Source: Rikenellaceae bacterium
Lineage (GTDB): Bacteria; Bacteroidota; Bacteroidia; Bacteroidales; UBA932
Length of the DNA stretch: 39,292 nucleotides
Assembly: GCA_900769735.1 (NCBI GenBank)
Contig: CAAGHY010000190.1
Span: 1 to 39,292, forward strand
Reading direction: 5' to 3'
In this document: piece by piece, positions 25,252 to 32,812 of the stretch
Position numbering within the stretch: position 1 is the stretch's first letter
How the letters are laid out: every line of letters begins with the position of its first letter
Translations under genes and position numbers: made by a program
Notes under the pieces: generated by a model
The model's database searches: none
The model's input: only the letters and a program-made list of their open reading frames with translations
Told to the model about the DNA's origin: nothing

Positions 25252-26406
25252 ATGAAGAGACTATTATACATATTGGCAATTATCACACTTTTCTGCAGTT
25301 GCAGCAAAGAAGAACATAGTTCTACTGAACAAAACTCAGGGACAATAACAATGACCAGCGGCACAGAACTTTCATTTGCCGGTGATGCCACTGCTGGAAA
25401 AACTATAAGCTTTACAGCTGGAAGTGCCTGGAATGCATCCAGCAATGCAGCCTGGTGCAAACTGAGCACTGCAAGCGGAGGGGAAGGCAGTGCAACAATC
25501 ACTGTTACTGTTGACAAAAACCAGACAGATGATGTAAGAAATGCAGCCATTACAATCTCCACTAAAGACGCCTCTGCAAATGTAACGGTCAAACAGGGGG
25601 TAATCTACATAATGGACTTCAGTGAAAATACATACCTTATTCCTAGCACAGGAGACACAATTAAAGTGAATCTGGCAACAAACATTGATTATGAATACTC
25701 AACTCCAGAAGACTGTAACTGGATAAAGGCTGTTACAAAGACAAAAGCTCTTGAAAACCATACTTTATATTTTTTCATTGAGCCAAATGACACTTATGAC
25801 ACCCGAGACGGAAAGATTGATTTCATAAATAAAGACAACAGGGAGAGCCAGTCAATTACAATATCACAGCTGCAGAAAGATGCAGTTATCCCTGCAGATA
25901 CACTTTATACAATCAGTGCACAAAGCCAGACAATGGAATTTGGCATAAGCAGTAACGTAGATTATGAGTTGGGAACAGATGCAGCGTGGATAAAGATAGG
26001 ACAAACCCAAACCAAAGGACTAATCAACAAAAACATTACTCTTGAAATAGAAGAGAACAGCGGGTTTGAAGCAAGAACAGGCATCATTACCATCAAATAC
26101 AAGGATATAATCCAGAAAGTTGAAATCATACAACAATCTTGGGCCCACAGGTGGACAGTATCAGTTGTGCACAATGAGGACAATTTTACAAACCCTGAAT
26201 TCAAGGGAAGATATATAGGTGGTATTGTTGAATGGGGAGACGGGAAATCAGATAGATACAAAACAAATTTTGTCCACGGATACGGGAACAATGCTGAAAA
26301 GACAGCAATATACAATCTGTACGCAACAGAGATGTACTCGTTTGAGATTCCTGTCATAAACTCCATCAAGAGCATAAAGATAGTTTATAAAGAAGAAGAG
26401 AAATAA
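25252..26406 (+). CDS. Surface lipoprotein with three BACON domains
   Basis: A 384-residue lipoprotein. The signal MKRLLYILAIITLFCSC places the lipidated cysteine at 17, followed by SKEE, which resembles Bacteroidota surface-export signals. Three BACON-type beta-sandwich domains are recognisable at about 33-118, 120-212 and 215-300. Each has a W and an R/D-x-R-x-G/A-x-I strand pattern, such as DDVRNAAITIS, DTRDGKIDF and FEARTGIITI. The final 85 residues (HRWTVSVVH...VEWGDGKSD) belong to no family I recognise. It is almost certainly co-transcribed with the upstream C10 peptidase. It may anchor substrate, modulate the protease or protect the cell from it; the pairing is the only evidence. Confidence 0.8.
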   Translation: MKRLLYILAIITLFCSCSKEEHSSTEQNSGTITMTSGTELSFAGDATAGKTISFTAGSAWNASSNAAWCKLSTASGGEGSATITVTVDKNQTDDVRNAAITISTKDASANVTVKQGVIYIMDFSENTYLIPSTGDTIKVNLATNIDYEYSTPEDCNWIKAVTKTKALENHTLYFFIEPNDTYDTRDGKIDFINKDNRESQSITISQLQKDAVIPADTLYTISAQSQTMEFGISSNVDYELGTDAAWIKIGQTQTKGLINKNITLEIEENSGFEARTGIITIKYKDIIQKVEIIQQSWAHRWTVSVVHNEDNFTNPEFKGRYIGGIVEWGDGKSDRYKTNFVHGYGNNAEKTAIYNLYATEMYSFEIPVINSIKSIKIVYKEEEK

Positions 26407-26423
26407 TTTTAAACAAAAAGCCC

Positions 26424-26431
26424 TATTTTTG
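26424..26431 (+). promoter_or_regulatory. Putative tamL -7 element
   Basis: TATTTTTG (TAnnTTTG) lies 28 bp before the ATG at 26460, just after the BACON gene. No clear -33 TTTG is visible. It suggests tamL has its own promoter apart from the peptidase operon. Confidence 0.45.
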
Positions 26432-26459
26432 CGTAGAAGATAACACGTAAATTGAACCA

Positions 26460-28754
26460 ATGTACAGACGGACACTTAAATACCTCCTTTTGGCAATGGC
26501 GGCAACAATTGCAGCCTGCTCCACCACAAGGGTGATACCTGAGGGGGAGAGCCGTCTAAAGGAGAACCACATAAAAATTAGCAATTCCAAAAGCTATCCG
26601 GCTGCTGAGCTTGAACCGTACCTGAAACAGAAACCCAATACATACTTCATTTTTGGATGGAACCCGTTCTTGAGTGTGTACAACTGGAAAAACGGAAGCA
26701 ACAGCGGCTGGGACCGTTTTGTGCAGAAAATAGGGCAGGAGCCCGTAATTTTTGAGCCGTCACTGGTAAAAAGCAGTAAGGAGAATATCGAGAACCATCT
26801 TGAATACCAGGGATACTACAATTCAAAAGTAACTGACAATGTAGTTACAGAGGAGAAGAAAACCACAGTGAACTACAACATTACACTTGGAAAACAGTAC
26901 CCTATTGAAAAGATAGATTATATCATTACAGACCTTCAGCTTGCTGAAAAGTTCTACGCAGATTCACTGCAGAATGTAATACAGAAAGGGGAATATCTCT
27001 CTGAGGAGTACCTTAACAGAACTTCGGAAGAGATAGCGCAGCATTTGAGGAACAACGGATTCTACGGGTTCTCAAAGAACTATTTCTTCATTACAGCAGA
27101 TACGCTCAACACTAACGGAAAGGCAAACCTGAAAGTGGAGATAAAGAACTATACCCGTAATGAAACGGCTGAGCAGGCAAAACCCCACAGAATATTCAGG
27201 GTAGATGAAGTTACTATGGAGGCTCTCCGCAAACCGTCAACCCCATTGGTTTATGAGTTTGTAGGGGATTCTGCTGTTGCAATCCCAGCAATGAACATTA
27301 CCAGGGCAACTGATTCTACTGAATACAGGGGAATAAAGATCAAATACCGCAATGAACTGCTGCTCAGAAGGAGGGTCCTTAACAGGATGAACTGTGTGAA
27401 GCCGGACAGCATCTACAATGAAAAGCTTGTGTCCGACACATATACCCGACTCTCAAATCTGAAGCTTTTCAGCAGTGTAAACATTCAGATGAACCAGACA
27501 GATTCAAATGAAGTGAGTTGCAATATGCGCCTTACTGCATCTGAACTGCAGGGATACAAGATTGGATTGGAGACTTCCATAAACTCATCCGGGCTGTTTG
27601 GTATCTCCCCGTCAATTTCTTATTACCACAAGAACCTGTTCAGGGGAGCCGAGCTGTTCAGTGTGAACCTTATGGGAGACTTCCAGACTGCATTCAACAG
27701 CAACAAGAGGGCAACTGAATTTGGAGCATCCACATCATTGAGTGTCCCCAACTTCCTTCTTCTTCCCGACAGAATCTTCAAATCCAATAATATACCGCGC
27801 ACAGAGTTTGCCTTGTCGTACAGTTTCCAGGAGAGGCCTGAATATGCCAGGAATATCCTGTCGGGAAGCTACAGCTACTCTTGGAACGTGAAGGACAAGT
27901 TCTTCTACAAATATTCTCCTCTGCAGATGAATATTGTGAAGATTTACAATATGAAGCCCGATTTTTATGAGAGTCTGAGGGATCCATTCCTTATCAATTC
28001 ATATCAGGACCACTTTGATATGGGTACCGGAATGAACATATACTATACAACAGACGCATCTCCTGTACCGGAGCACAGCTATTTTTATCTGAGATGGCAG
28101 AATGACCTCTCCGGAAACCTGATAAGCCTGTTCAACAAGTTTATGCCAAAGAATGAAAACGGGGAAAGGCTGATCTGGGGGTCTCCATACTCACAGTATT
28201 ACAGAACGGAGGGATCTGTGGTATATACCTGGAAATTTGGAAAGAAAGAGGATCAGGCCATTGCTGTAAGATTGCTTGCAGGTGTGGGAGTGGGATACGG
28301 AAACTCTGTAACTTTGCCTTTTGAGAAACTTTTCTGGGCTGGTGGTGCATACAGTTTGAGGGCTTGGCAGGCAAGAAGTGTGGGACCTGGATATGCGCAG
28401 CCGGATACAACCTTTACAATTCCTAACCAGACAGGAGATATGCGTCTGGAAGCCAACATTGAATACCGTTTCCCATTGTTCTGGGACTTTGAGGGGGCAC
28501 TGTTTGCAGATGCAGGAAACGTATGGAACCTGAGGAACGGAAGCCCTGAAAGTCTGTTCAGTTTTGATACATTCTACAGACAAATAGCGGCAGACTGGGG
28601 AGCGGGACTCCGTCTAGACCTTGAGTTTGTACTGCTGCGTCTGGATTTGGGTATGAAAATATATGACCCTTCTTACCAGAGCTGGTACGGCCCGCGCAAC
28701 TGGTTAAAGAAAGGGAACTACGGAGTACAGTTTGGCGTAGGATATCCGTTTTAG
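26460..28754 (+). CDS. tamL: TamA/BamA-family outer-membrane protein with lipoprotein signal (TamL type)
   Basis: Omp85-superfamily outer-membrane barrel of 764 residues. Unlike proteobacterial TamA it starts with a lipoprotein signal (MYRRTLKYLL...IAAC, lipidated Cys20), the hallmark of Bacteroidota TamL. POTRA-like modules occupy about 35-370 (for example LEYQGYYNSKV and LRNNGFYGFSK). The C-terminal 16-strand barrel region spans about 380-764 and ends GVQFGVGYPF, with the terminal Phe expected of a Bam substrate. It would insert outer-membrane proteins or transport phospholipid with TamB, which is not in this window. kdsA follows 22 bp later. Confidence 0.9.
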   Translation: MYRRTLKYLLLAMAATIAACSTTRVIPEGESRLKENHIKISNSKSYPAAELEPYLKQKPNTYFIFGWNPFLSVYNWKNGSNSGWDRFVQKIGQEPVIFEPSLVKSSKENIENHLEYQGYYNSKVTDNVVTEEKKTTVNYNITLGKQYPIEKIDYIITDLQLAEKFYADSLQNVIQKGEYLSEEYLNRTSEEIAQHLRNNGFYGFSKNYFFITADTLNTNGKANLKVEIKNYTRNETAEQAKPHRIFRVDEVTMEALRKPSTPLVYEFVGDSAVAIPAMNITRATDSTEYRGIKIKYRNELLLRRRVLNRMNCVKPDSIYNEKLVSDTYTRLSNLKLFSSVNIQMNQTDSNEVSCNMRLTASELQGYKIGLETSINSSGLFGISPSISYYHKNLFRGAELFSVNLMGDFQTAFNSNKRATEFGASTSLSVPNFLLLPDRIFKSNNIPRTEFALSYSFQERPEYARNILSGSYSYSWNVKDKFFYKYSPLQMNIVKIYNMKPDFYESLRDPFLINSYQDHFDMGTGMNIYYTTDASPVPEHSYFYLRWQNDLSGNLISLFNKFMPKNENGERLIWGSPYSQYYRTEGSVVYTWKFGKKEDQAIAVRLLAGVGVGYGNSVTLPFEKLFWAGGAYSLRAWQARSVGPGYAQPDTTFTIPNQTGDMRLEANIEYRFPLFWDFEGALFADAGNVWNLRNGSPESLFSFDTFYRQIAADWGAGLRLDLEFVLLRLDLGMKIYDPSYQSWYGPRNWLKKGNYGVQFGVGYPF

Positions 28755-28776
28755 AAAGAAATTAAATTACACAGAT

Positions 28777-29595
28777 ATGAACAAGATCAATTTACCTCTT
28801 TTAAAGGAGTACAACAATGATATGTTCTTCCTACTTGCAGGACCTTGTGTTGTGGAAGGGGAGGAGATTACCCATCAGATTGCCAGAGAGCTTAAAGGCA
28901 TATGTGAGAATTTGCAGATTCCATTGGTGTTCAAGGCATCATACCGCAAGGCTAACCGTTCAAAGGCATCTTCATTCACTGGAATTGGAGACAGAGAGGG
29001 TTTACAGGTACTTAAAGACATCAAAAATGAATTGCAGGTTCCTATTGTAACCGATATCCACAACCCTGCAGAGGCTGAACTTGCAGCTTCATATGATGTG
29101 GACATCCTGCAGATTCCGGCATTCCTTTGCCGCCAGACAGATTTGCTTGAGGCTGCTGCCCAGACCGGAAAATATGTGAACATAAAGAAAGGGCAGTTCC
29201 TTGCCCCATCATCAATGAAGTTTGCAGCAGAGAAAATTGAGTCAATGGGAAACAGGAACATTATCCTCACCGACAGAGGTACACAGTTCGGCTACTCAGA
29301 CCTTATTGTTGACTACCGCGGAATTCCTCAGATGCAGGAGACAGGCTACCCAGTAGTGCTTGACATTACCCACAGCTTGCAGCAACCTAACCAGAGCAGC
29401 GGAGTAACAGGCGGACAGCCCCAGATGATTGGAACAATTGCCAAAGCAGGTATAGCAGTGGGAGCGGACGGAATATTTATGGAAACCCATCCGAACCCTG
29501 CAGTTGCAAAATCTGACGGAGCAAATATGCTCAAACTTGAGTATGTTGAGTCTCTGCTTACAAAACTAATTGCCATCAGAAAAGTTATACTATAG
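28777..29595 (+). CDS. kdsA: 3-deoxy-8-phosphooctulonate synthase
   Basis: Condenses PEP with arabinose-5-phosphate to KDO-8-P for lipopolysaccharide. The 272 residues match the family. Cys24 in AGPCVVEGEE, His199 in DITHS, Glu236 in METHP and Asp247 in AKSDGAN are the four metal ligands of the metal-dependent class; metal-independent enzymes such as E. coli's have Asn at the first position. It lies 22 bp after tamL and 5 bp before the CBM9-like gene. The KdsC-like phosphatase of the next step is at 4460-5020 in a separate operon. Confidence 0.96.
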   Translation: MNKINLPLLKEYNNDMFFLLAGPCVVEGEEITHQIARELKGICENLQIPLVFKASYRKANRSKASSFTGIGDREGLQVLKDIKNELQVPIVTDIHNPAEAELAASYDVDILQIPAFLCRQTDLLEAAAQTGKYVNIKKGQFLAPSSMKFAAEKIESMGNRNIILTDRGTQFGYSDLIVDYRGIPQMQETGYPVVLDITHSLQQPNQSSGVTGGQPQMIGTIAKAGIAVGADGIFMETHPNPAVAKSDGANMLKLEYVESLLTKLIAIRKVIL

Positions 29596-29600
29596 AAATT

Positions 29601-30425
29601 ATGAACACTTGCCTGACAACAAAGAAACTGTTTGCATTGGCTGCTTTTGCAGGTATCCTTATATCCTGCAAAAGCTCCTCTGCTGATAAAAATACAACCA
29701 AAGAAGAACCTGTTGCCGTTAAAATAGAGAATACTATGGAAGACAAGACCATTACCGTTAAAGAACTTGCTTTTAATGTAGAAAAGCCGTCTGCTGCCCA
29801 GATTGAAGAGGCAATGAATGCAAAGAATGTGGAATACAACCAGATTGCCTGTGTAAACTGGGAAGGATACAATGGAGATTATAATCCGGATGTAAAATTC
29901 CGCATTGCTTACACAGAGAAAGAGATTTATCTGCAGTATGTTGTTACAGAGAATGACATTAAGGCAGTTTATGGTGAAGATGCAGGAAGCAAACCTTATA
30001 CAGATTCTTGCGTGGAGTTCTTTGCAATCCCTGGAGAGGGTGGAGAGTACTATAACCTTGAGATGAACTGTATTGGTAAAGGTACATTTGCCGGTGGTGC
30101 TCAGAGAACAGACCGTACCCGCTACGGTGATGATGTACTCAGCCAGATCCGCAGGGAGTCCACACTTGGTTCAGAGGCATTCGGCACAAAGACTTATGCT
30201 GAGAACGGTGAGAAACCATATACCTGGAAACTTACAGTTGCCCTTCCTGTTGAGCTTTATTCACTATCAGAGGTAAAACCTTTGAAAGGCCGCTCAATAA
30301 AGGCCAACTTCTACAAATGCGGTGATGATATGCCTCAGAAACACTACCTTTCTTGGCACCCTATCCGCATAGAAAAGCCTAACTTCCACAGACCTGACCA
30401 CTTCGGCACACTTGTTTTTGAATAA
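29601..30425 (+). CDS. CBM9-like-domain lipoprotein
   Basis: The 274-residue protein has a signal ending LISC (Cys23) followed by a Ser/Asp/Lys-rich spacer. The remainder (about 50-274) has the layout of the Bacteroidota carbohydrate-binding family 9-like domain: VNWEGYNGDYNPDVKFRIAY, DSCVEFFAIPG and a final YLSWHPIRIEKPNFHRPDHFG block. It begins 5 bp after kdsA, so it is likely co-transcribed. Glycan binding at the cell surface is inferred from the family; the ligand is unknown. A dense terminator element follows. Confidence 0.8.
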   Translation: MNTCLTTKKLFALAAFAGILISCKSSSADKNTTKEEPVAVKIENTMEDKTITVKELAFNVEKPSAAQIEEAMNAKNVEYNQIACVNWEGYNGDYNPDVKFRIAYTEKEIYLQYVVTENDIKAVYGEDAGSKPYTDSCVEFFAIPGEGGEYYNLEMNCIGKGTFAGGAQRTDRTRYGDDVLSQIRRESTLGSEAFGTKTYAENGEKPYTWKLTVALPVELYSLSEVKPLKGRSIKANFYKCGDDMPQKHYLSWHPIRIEKPNFHRPDHFGTLVFE

Positions 30426-30427
30426 TG

Positions 30428-30558
30428 AAGTTACGTTGTCTTTTTGTGTAAAATATTAATTATCAATAACTTAAAAAAAAAGATTTGCGTATATTCCGCA
30501 AATCTTATTTTTTATTACTTTGAATATCAGTCAGTTACACAAAAAGACAACGTAACTT
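30428..30558. repeat. 131-bp element bounded by 24-bp perfect inverted repeats
   Basis: Positions 30428-30451 and 30535-30558 are exact reverse complements over 24 bp (left arm starts AAGTTACGTTGTC). The left arm begins 2 bp after the CBM9-like stop codon. The right arm covers the first two bases of the SDR stop triplet as written on the plus strand. An independent 10-bp terminator hairpin sits in the middle (30480-30506). No flanking direct repeat is seen. It could be a MITE-like insertion, an invertible segment or an elaborate bidirectional terminator. Confidence 0.85.
30480..30506. terminator. Bidirectional hairpin terminator between convergent genes
   Basis: AAGATTTGCG (30480-30489) pairs perfectly with CGCAAATCTT (30497-30506) around a 7-nt loop. 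An A-run precedes it and a T-run follows it (30508-30513), so both converging transcripts meet a stem followed by U. Confidence 0.85.
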
Positions 30559-31327
30559 AAGCAGTTGGATTATGGCAACTCATACCGCCATCTGCAATAA
30601 TGGTCTGTCCGGAGATATATCTTGCATCCTCTGAGGCAAGGAATGTGATGACACCTGCTATATCTTCAGGTTTTCCTGCATAAGGGAGTGAGTTGTATTT
30701 GAGGAATGTATCCCTGTCTTCCTGGCTAAGATTCTCAATTGCAGCTGAAGTAAGAACCAACCCCGGAGCCACACCATTGCATCGGATTCCGTAATGGCCG
30801 TATTGGGTTGCAATATATCTTGTAAGATTGATTACGCCGGCCTTGCTGATTCCGTAAAGTGTACCGCGTAAATCGCCCAATAAACCGCCTATTGATGCTA
30901 CGTTTATAATTGAACCTTCCCCTTTGTTTTTCATAAACGGAAGAGCTGCCTGTGCAGTTGCAATCATACTGCGCAAATTGATGTGCATAACCTCATCAAA
31001 ATACTTGATGTCAAGTTCCCCTACATTAAGATCTCTTGAGAGGTCACTGCCACCAACATTGTTTACAATGCAGTCTATACCTCCAAAGAACTCAATTGCC
31101 TTGTCCACCGCTCTTGCAGCACACTTAAGGTCTGCAGCCTCAAAAAGGACAGCCTGAGCGTGATACTCATTATCCCTTAAAGAAGAAGCCAGCTTCTCCG
31201 CACGCTCCAAGTTATGGTCTGCAATGATCACTTTTGCCCCCTCCTTAACAAACCGCTCCGCTGTAGCTTTACCTATACCATTGGATGCTCCGGTAATCAG
31301 AGCCACCTTATTCACCAATTTTTTCAT
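30557..31327 (-). CDS. Short-chain dehydrogenase, 7-alpha-hydroxysteroid dehydrogenase-like
   Basis: Classical SDR oxidoreductase of 256 residues. NAD(P)-binding TGASNGIG lies at 12-19, NNVGG at 89-93, and the catalytic Ser145, Tyr158 and Lys162 are in NVASIGG and YGISK. Several stretches closely resemble my recollection of Bacteroides 7-alpha-hydroxysteroid dehydrogenase: VNNVGG..RD, GTLYGxSKAGVINLT, IRCNxVAPGLxLT and a tail of DGGxxxHNPT. That points to bile-acid 7-hydroxyl oxidation. Other SDR activities, such as sugar or acyl reduction, remain possible. It appears monocistronic, with a strong terminator just upstream. Confidence 0.85.
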   Translation of the reverse strand: MKKLVNKVALITGASNGIGKATAERFVKEGAKVIIADHNLERAEKLASSLRDNEYHAQAVLFEAADLKCAARAVDKAIEFFGGIDCIVNNVGGSDLSRDLNVGELDIKYFDEVMHINLRSMIATAQAALPFMKNKGEGSIINVASIGGLLGDLRGTLYGISKAGVINLTRYIATQYGHYGIRCNGVAPGLVLTSAAIENLSQEDRDTFLKYNSLPYAGKPEDIAGVITFLASEDARYISGQTIIADGGMSCHNPTA

Positions 31328-31386
31328 ATATCATTATCAATTAAATAAAACACCTGTTCCACTCAATCAATAACAATACAGAGAGA

Positions 31387-31494
31387 ATTAAGTTGCACAC
31401 AACTGACACAATTCAAGAAGAAAAAGGACTTGAACAAACCTCGGCCTGTTCAAGTCCTTTTTATACTGATTAAAATGTCAGTTGTGCAATTAAT
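31387..31494. repeat. Imperfect outer inverted repeat around the rarA terminator
   Basis: ATTAAGTTGCACACAACTGA (31387-31406, continuing CA) pairs with 31476-31494 if one G and one AC step are bulged. The right arm runs across the rarA stop codon. It encloses the 16-bp terminator hairpin. The architecture mirrors the 131-bp element about 950 bp away: an outer repeat touching a stop codon and an inner terminator. Confidence 0.6.
31421..31462. terminator. Strong bidirectional terminator downstream of rarA
   Basis: AAAAAGGACTTGAACA (31421-31436) pairs perfectly over 16 bp with 31447-31462 around a 10-nt loop. The A-run on one side and T-run on the other make it effective in either direction. It ends the leftward CarboxypepD-GH9-rarA transcript before the SDR gene. 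Confidence 0.88.
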
Positions 31495-32779
31495 ACCCGT
31501 ATTTCTCCCACAGAACAGCAAGGCGCTTGCGCAATTCAAGTTCCTTTGAGTTCTGGCCGGGCTCGTAGAATTTTGTTCCCGATAATTTGTCGGGAAGAAA
31601 TTCCTGGTCCACAAAGTTGCCGGCATAGGAGTGGGCATATTTGTAATCTTTTGCATAGCCCAGATCTGCCATAAGTTTGGTTGGGGCATTTCTCAAATGG
31701 AGGGGAACGGGTAGGGGACCCTCTCTGCGGACTCTCTCAAGTGCCTCATTTATGGCCATATATGCACTGTTGCTTTTAGGGGAAGTGGCAAGGTAAATTG
31801 CACATTCCGATAGGGGAATTCTACCTTCCGGCATACCTATCTGGTGCACGGTCTGCAGGCAGGCCTGAGCCAGAAGCATTGCATTTGGATTAGCCAAACC
31901 AATGTCTTCCGATGCGGAAATCACCATTCTGCGGGCAATGAACATAGGATCTTCACCTCCGGCAATCATTCTGGCAAGCCAGTAAACAGCGCCGTTAGGG
32001 TCTGATCCGCGGATACTTTTAATGAAAGCGGAGATAATGTCATAATGCTGTTCTCCGTTCTTGTCATAAAGGGCAATATTCTCCTGAAGGCGTTCCTGAA
32101 CCAGCTGGTTATCAATTGTTATTTCAGCTGCAGGAGGGAAGCCTGAAGAGATGATTTCCAGTATATTGAGAAGTTTTCTAGCATCTCCGCCACTGTATCT
32201 GAAAAGCAGTTCCTTCTCCTTTACAGTAATTTTCTGTTTTTTAAGGAATTCATCTTCTGCAAGGGCACGCTGGAGCAAGGTATCCAGATTCTCCACGGAC
32301 ATCTCCTTAAGGACATATACCTGACACCGTGAGAGCAACGGACTTATAACCTCAAAAGAGGGATTCTCCGTAGTTGCACCAATGAGGGTAAATGTACCGT
32401 CCTCAACAGCTCCAAGAAGGGCATCCTGCTGGCTTTTGTTGAAACGGTGGATCTCATCTATGAACAGGATTGGAGCTACCGTATTGAAGAGATTGGTGCC
32501 TTTGGCTTTCTCAATTACATCACGGATATCCTTTACACCTGAGCTGATAGCTGAAAGTGTATAGAATGGGCGGTTAAGTTTGCCTGCAATGATTCTTGCC
32601 AAAGTGGTCTTTCCAACACCCGGAGGACCCCACAGGATGAATGAGGAGACATTGCCTCCGTCAATCATTCTCCTGAGAATTGCATTGGGACCAATCAAAT
32701 GTTCCTGCCCAACATATTCCTCCAAATTCTTTGGCCTCAAACGTTCCGGTAGAGGTATCCTCTGAATACTATTTAACAT
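31490..32779 (-). CDS. rarA: Replication-associated recombination ATPase RarA (MgsA)
   Basis: AAA+ ATPase related to clamp loaders and RuvB that acts at stalled replication forks. It has 429 residues. The N-terminal motif RPKNLEEYVGQEHL is followed by Walker A WGPPGVGKTT, Walker B DEIHRFNKSQQD and sensor-1 GATTENPSF, then the C-terminal MgsA tetramerisation region with YLARMIAGGEDP. All motifs are intact. It lies 33 bp after the GH9 gene. Its 3' part contains an inverted pair of the recurrent motif (31575-31597). Confidence 0.95.
   Translation of the reverse strand: MLNSIQRIPLPERLRPKNLEEYVGQEHLIGPNAILRRMIDGGNVSSFILWGPPGVGKTTLARIIAGKLNRPFYTLSAISSGVKDIRDVIEKAKGTNLFNTVAPILFIDEIHRFNKSQQDALLGAVEDGTFTLIGATTENPSFEVISPLLSRCQVYVLKEMSVENLDTLLQRALAEDEFLKKQKITVKEKELLFRYSGGDARKLLNILEIISSGFPPAAEITIDNQLVQERLQENIALYDKNGEQHYDIISAFIKSIRGSDPNGAVYWLARMIAGGEDPMFIARRMVISASEDIGLANPNAMLLAQACLQTVHQIGMPEGRIPLSECAIYLATSPKSNSAYMAINEALERVRREGPLPVPLHLRNAPTKLMADLGYAKDYKYAHSYAGNFVDQEFLPDKLSGTKFYEPGQNSKELELRKRLAVLWEKYGY
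31576..31596. repeat. Hairpin made of two motif copies inside rarA
   Basis: TTCCCGA (31576-31582) and TCGGGAA (31590-31596) face each other across 7 nt, giving a compact perfect hairpin within codons for FLPDKLSGT. It is the tightest of the inverted motif pairs in the window. Confidence 0.75.
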
Positions 32780-32812
32780 AATATAAATTGTGTAACTTTC
32801 ACCTATATAAGA

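Noticed and set aside
30428..30558. Invertible promoter (inverton) as the firm identity of the 131-bp element
   Set aside because: The segment lies between convergent stop codons. The nearest internal -7 candidate has a mismatch, and no recombinase gene is nearby, so I keep it only as one hypothesis.
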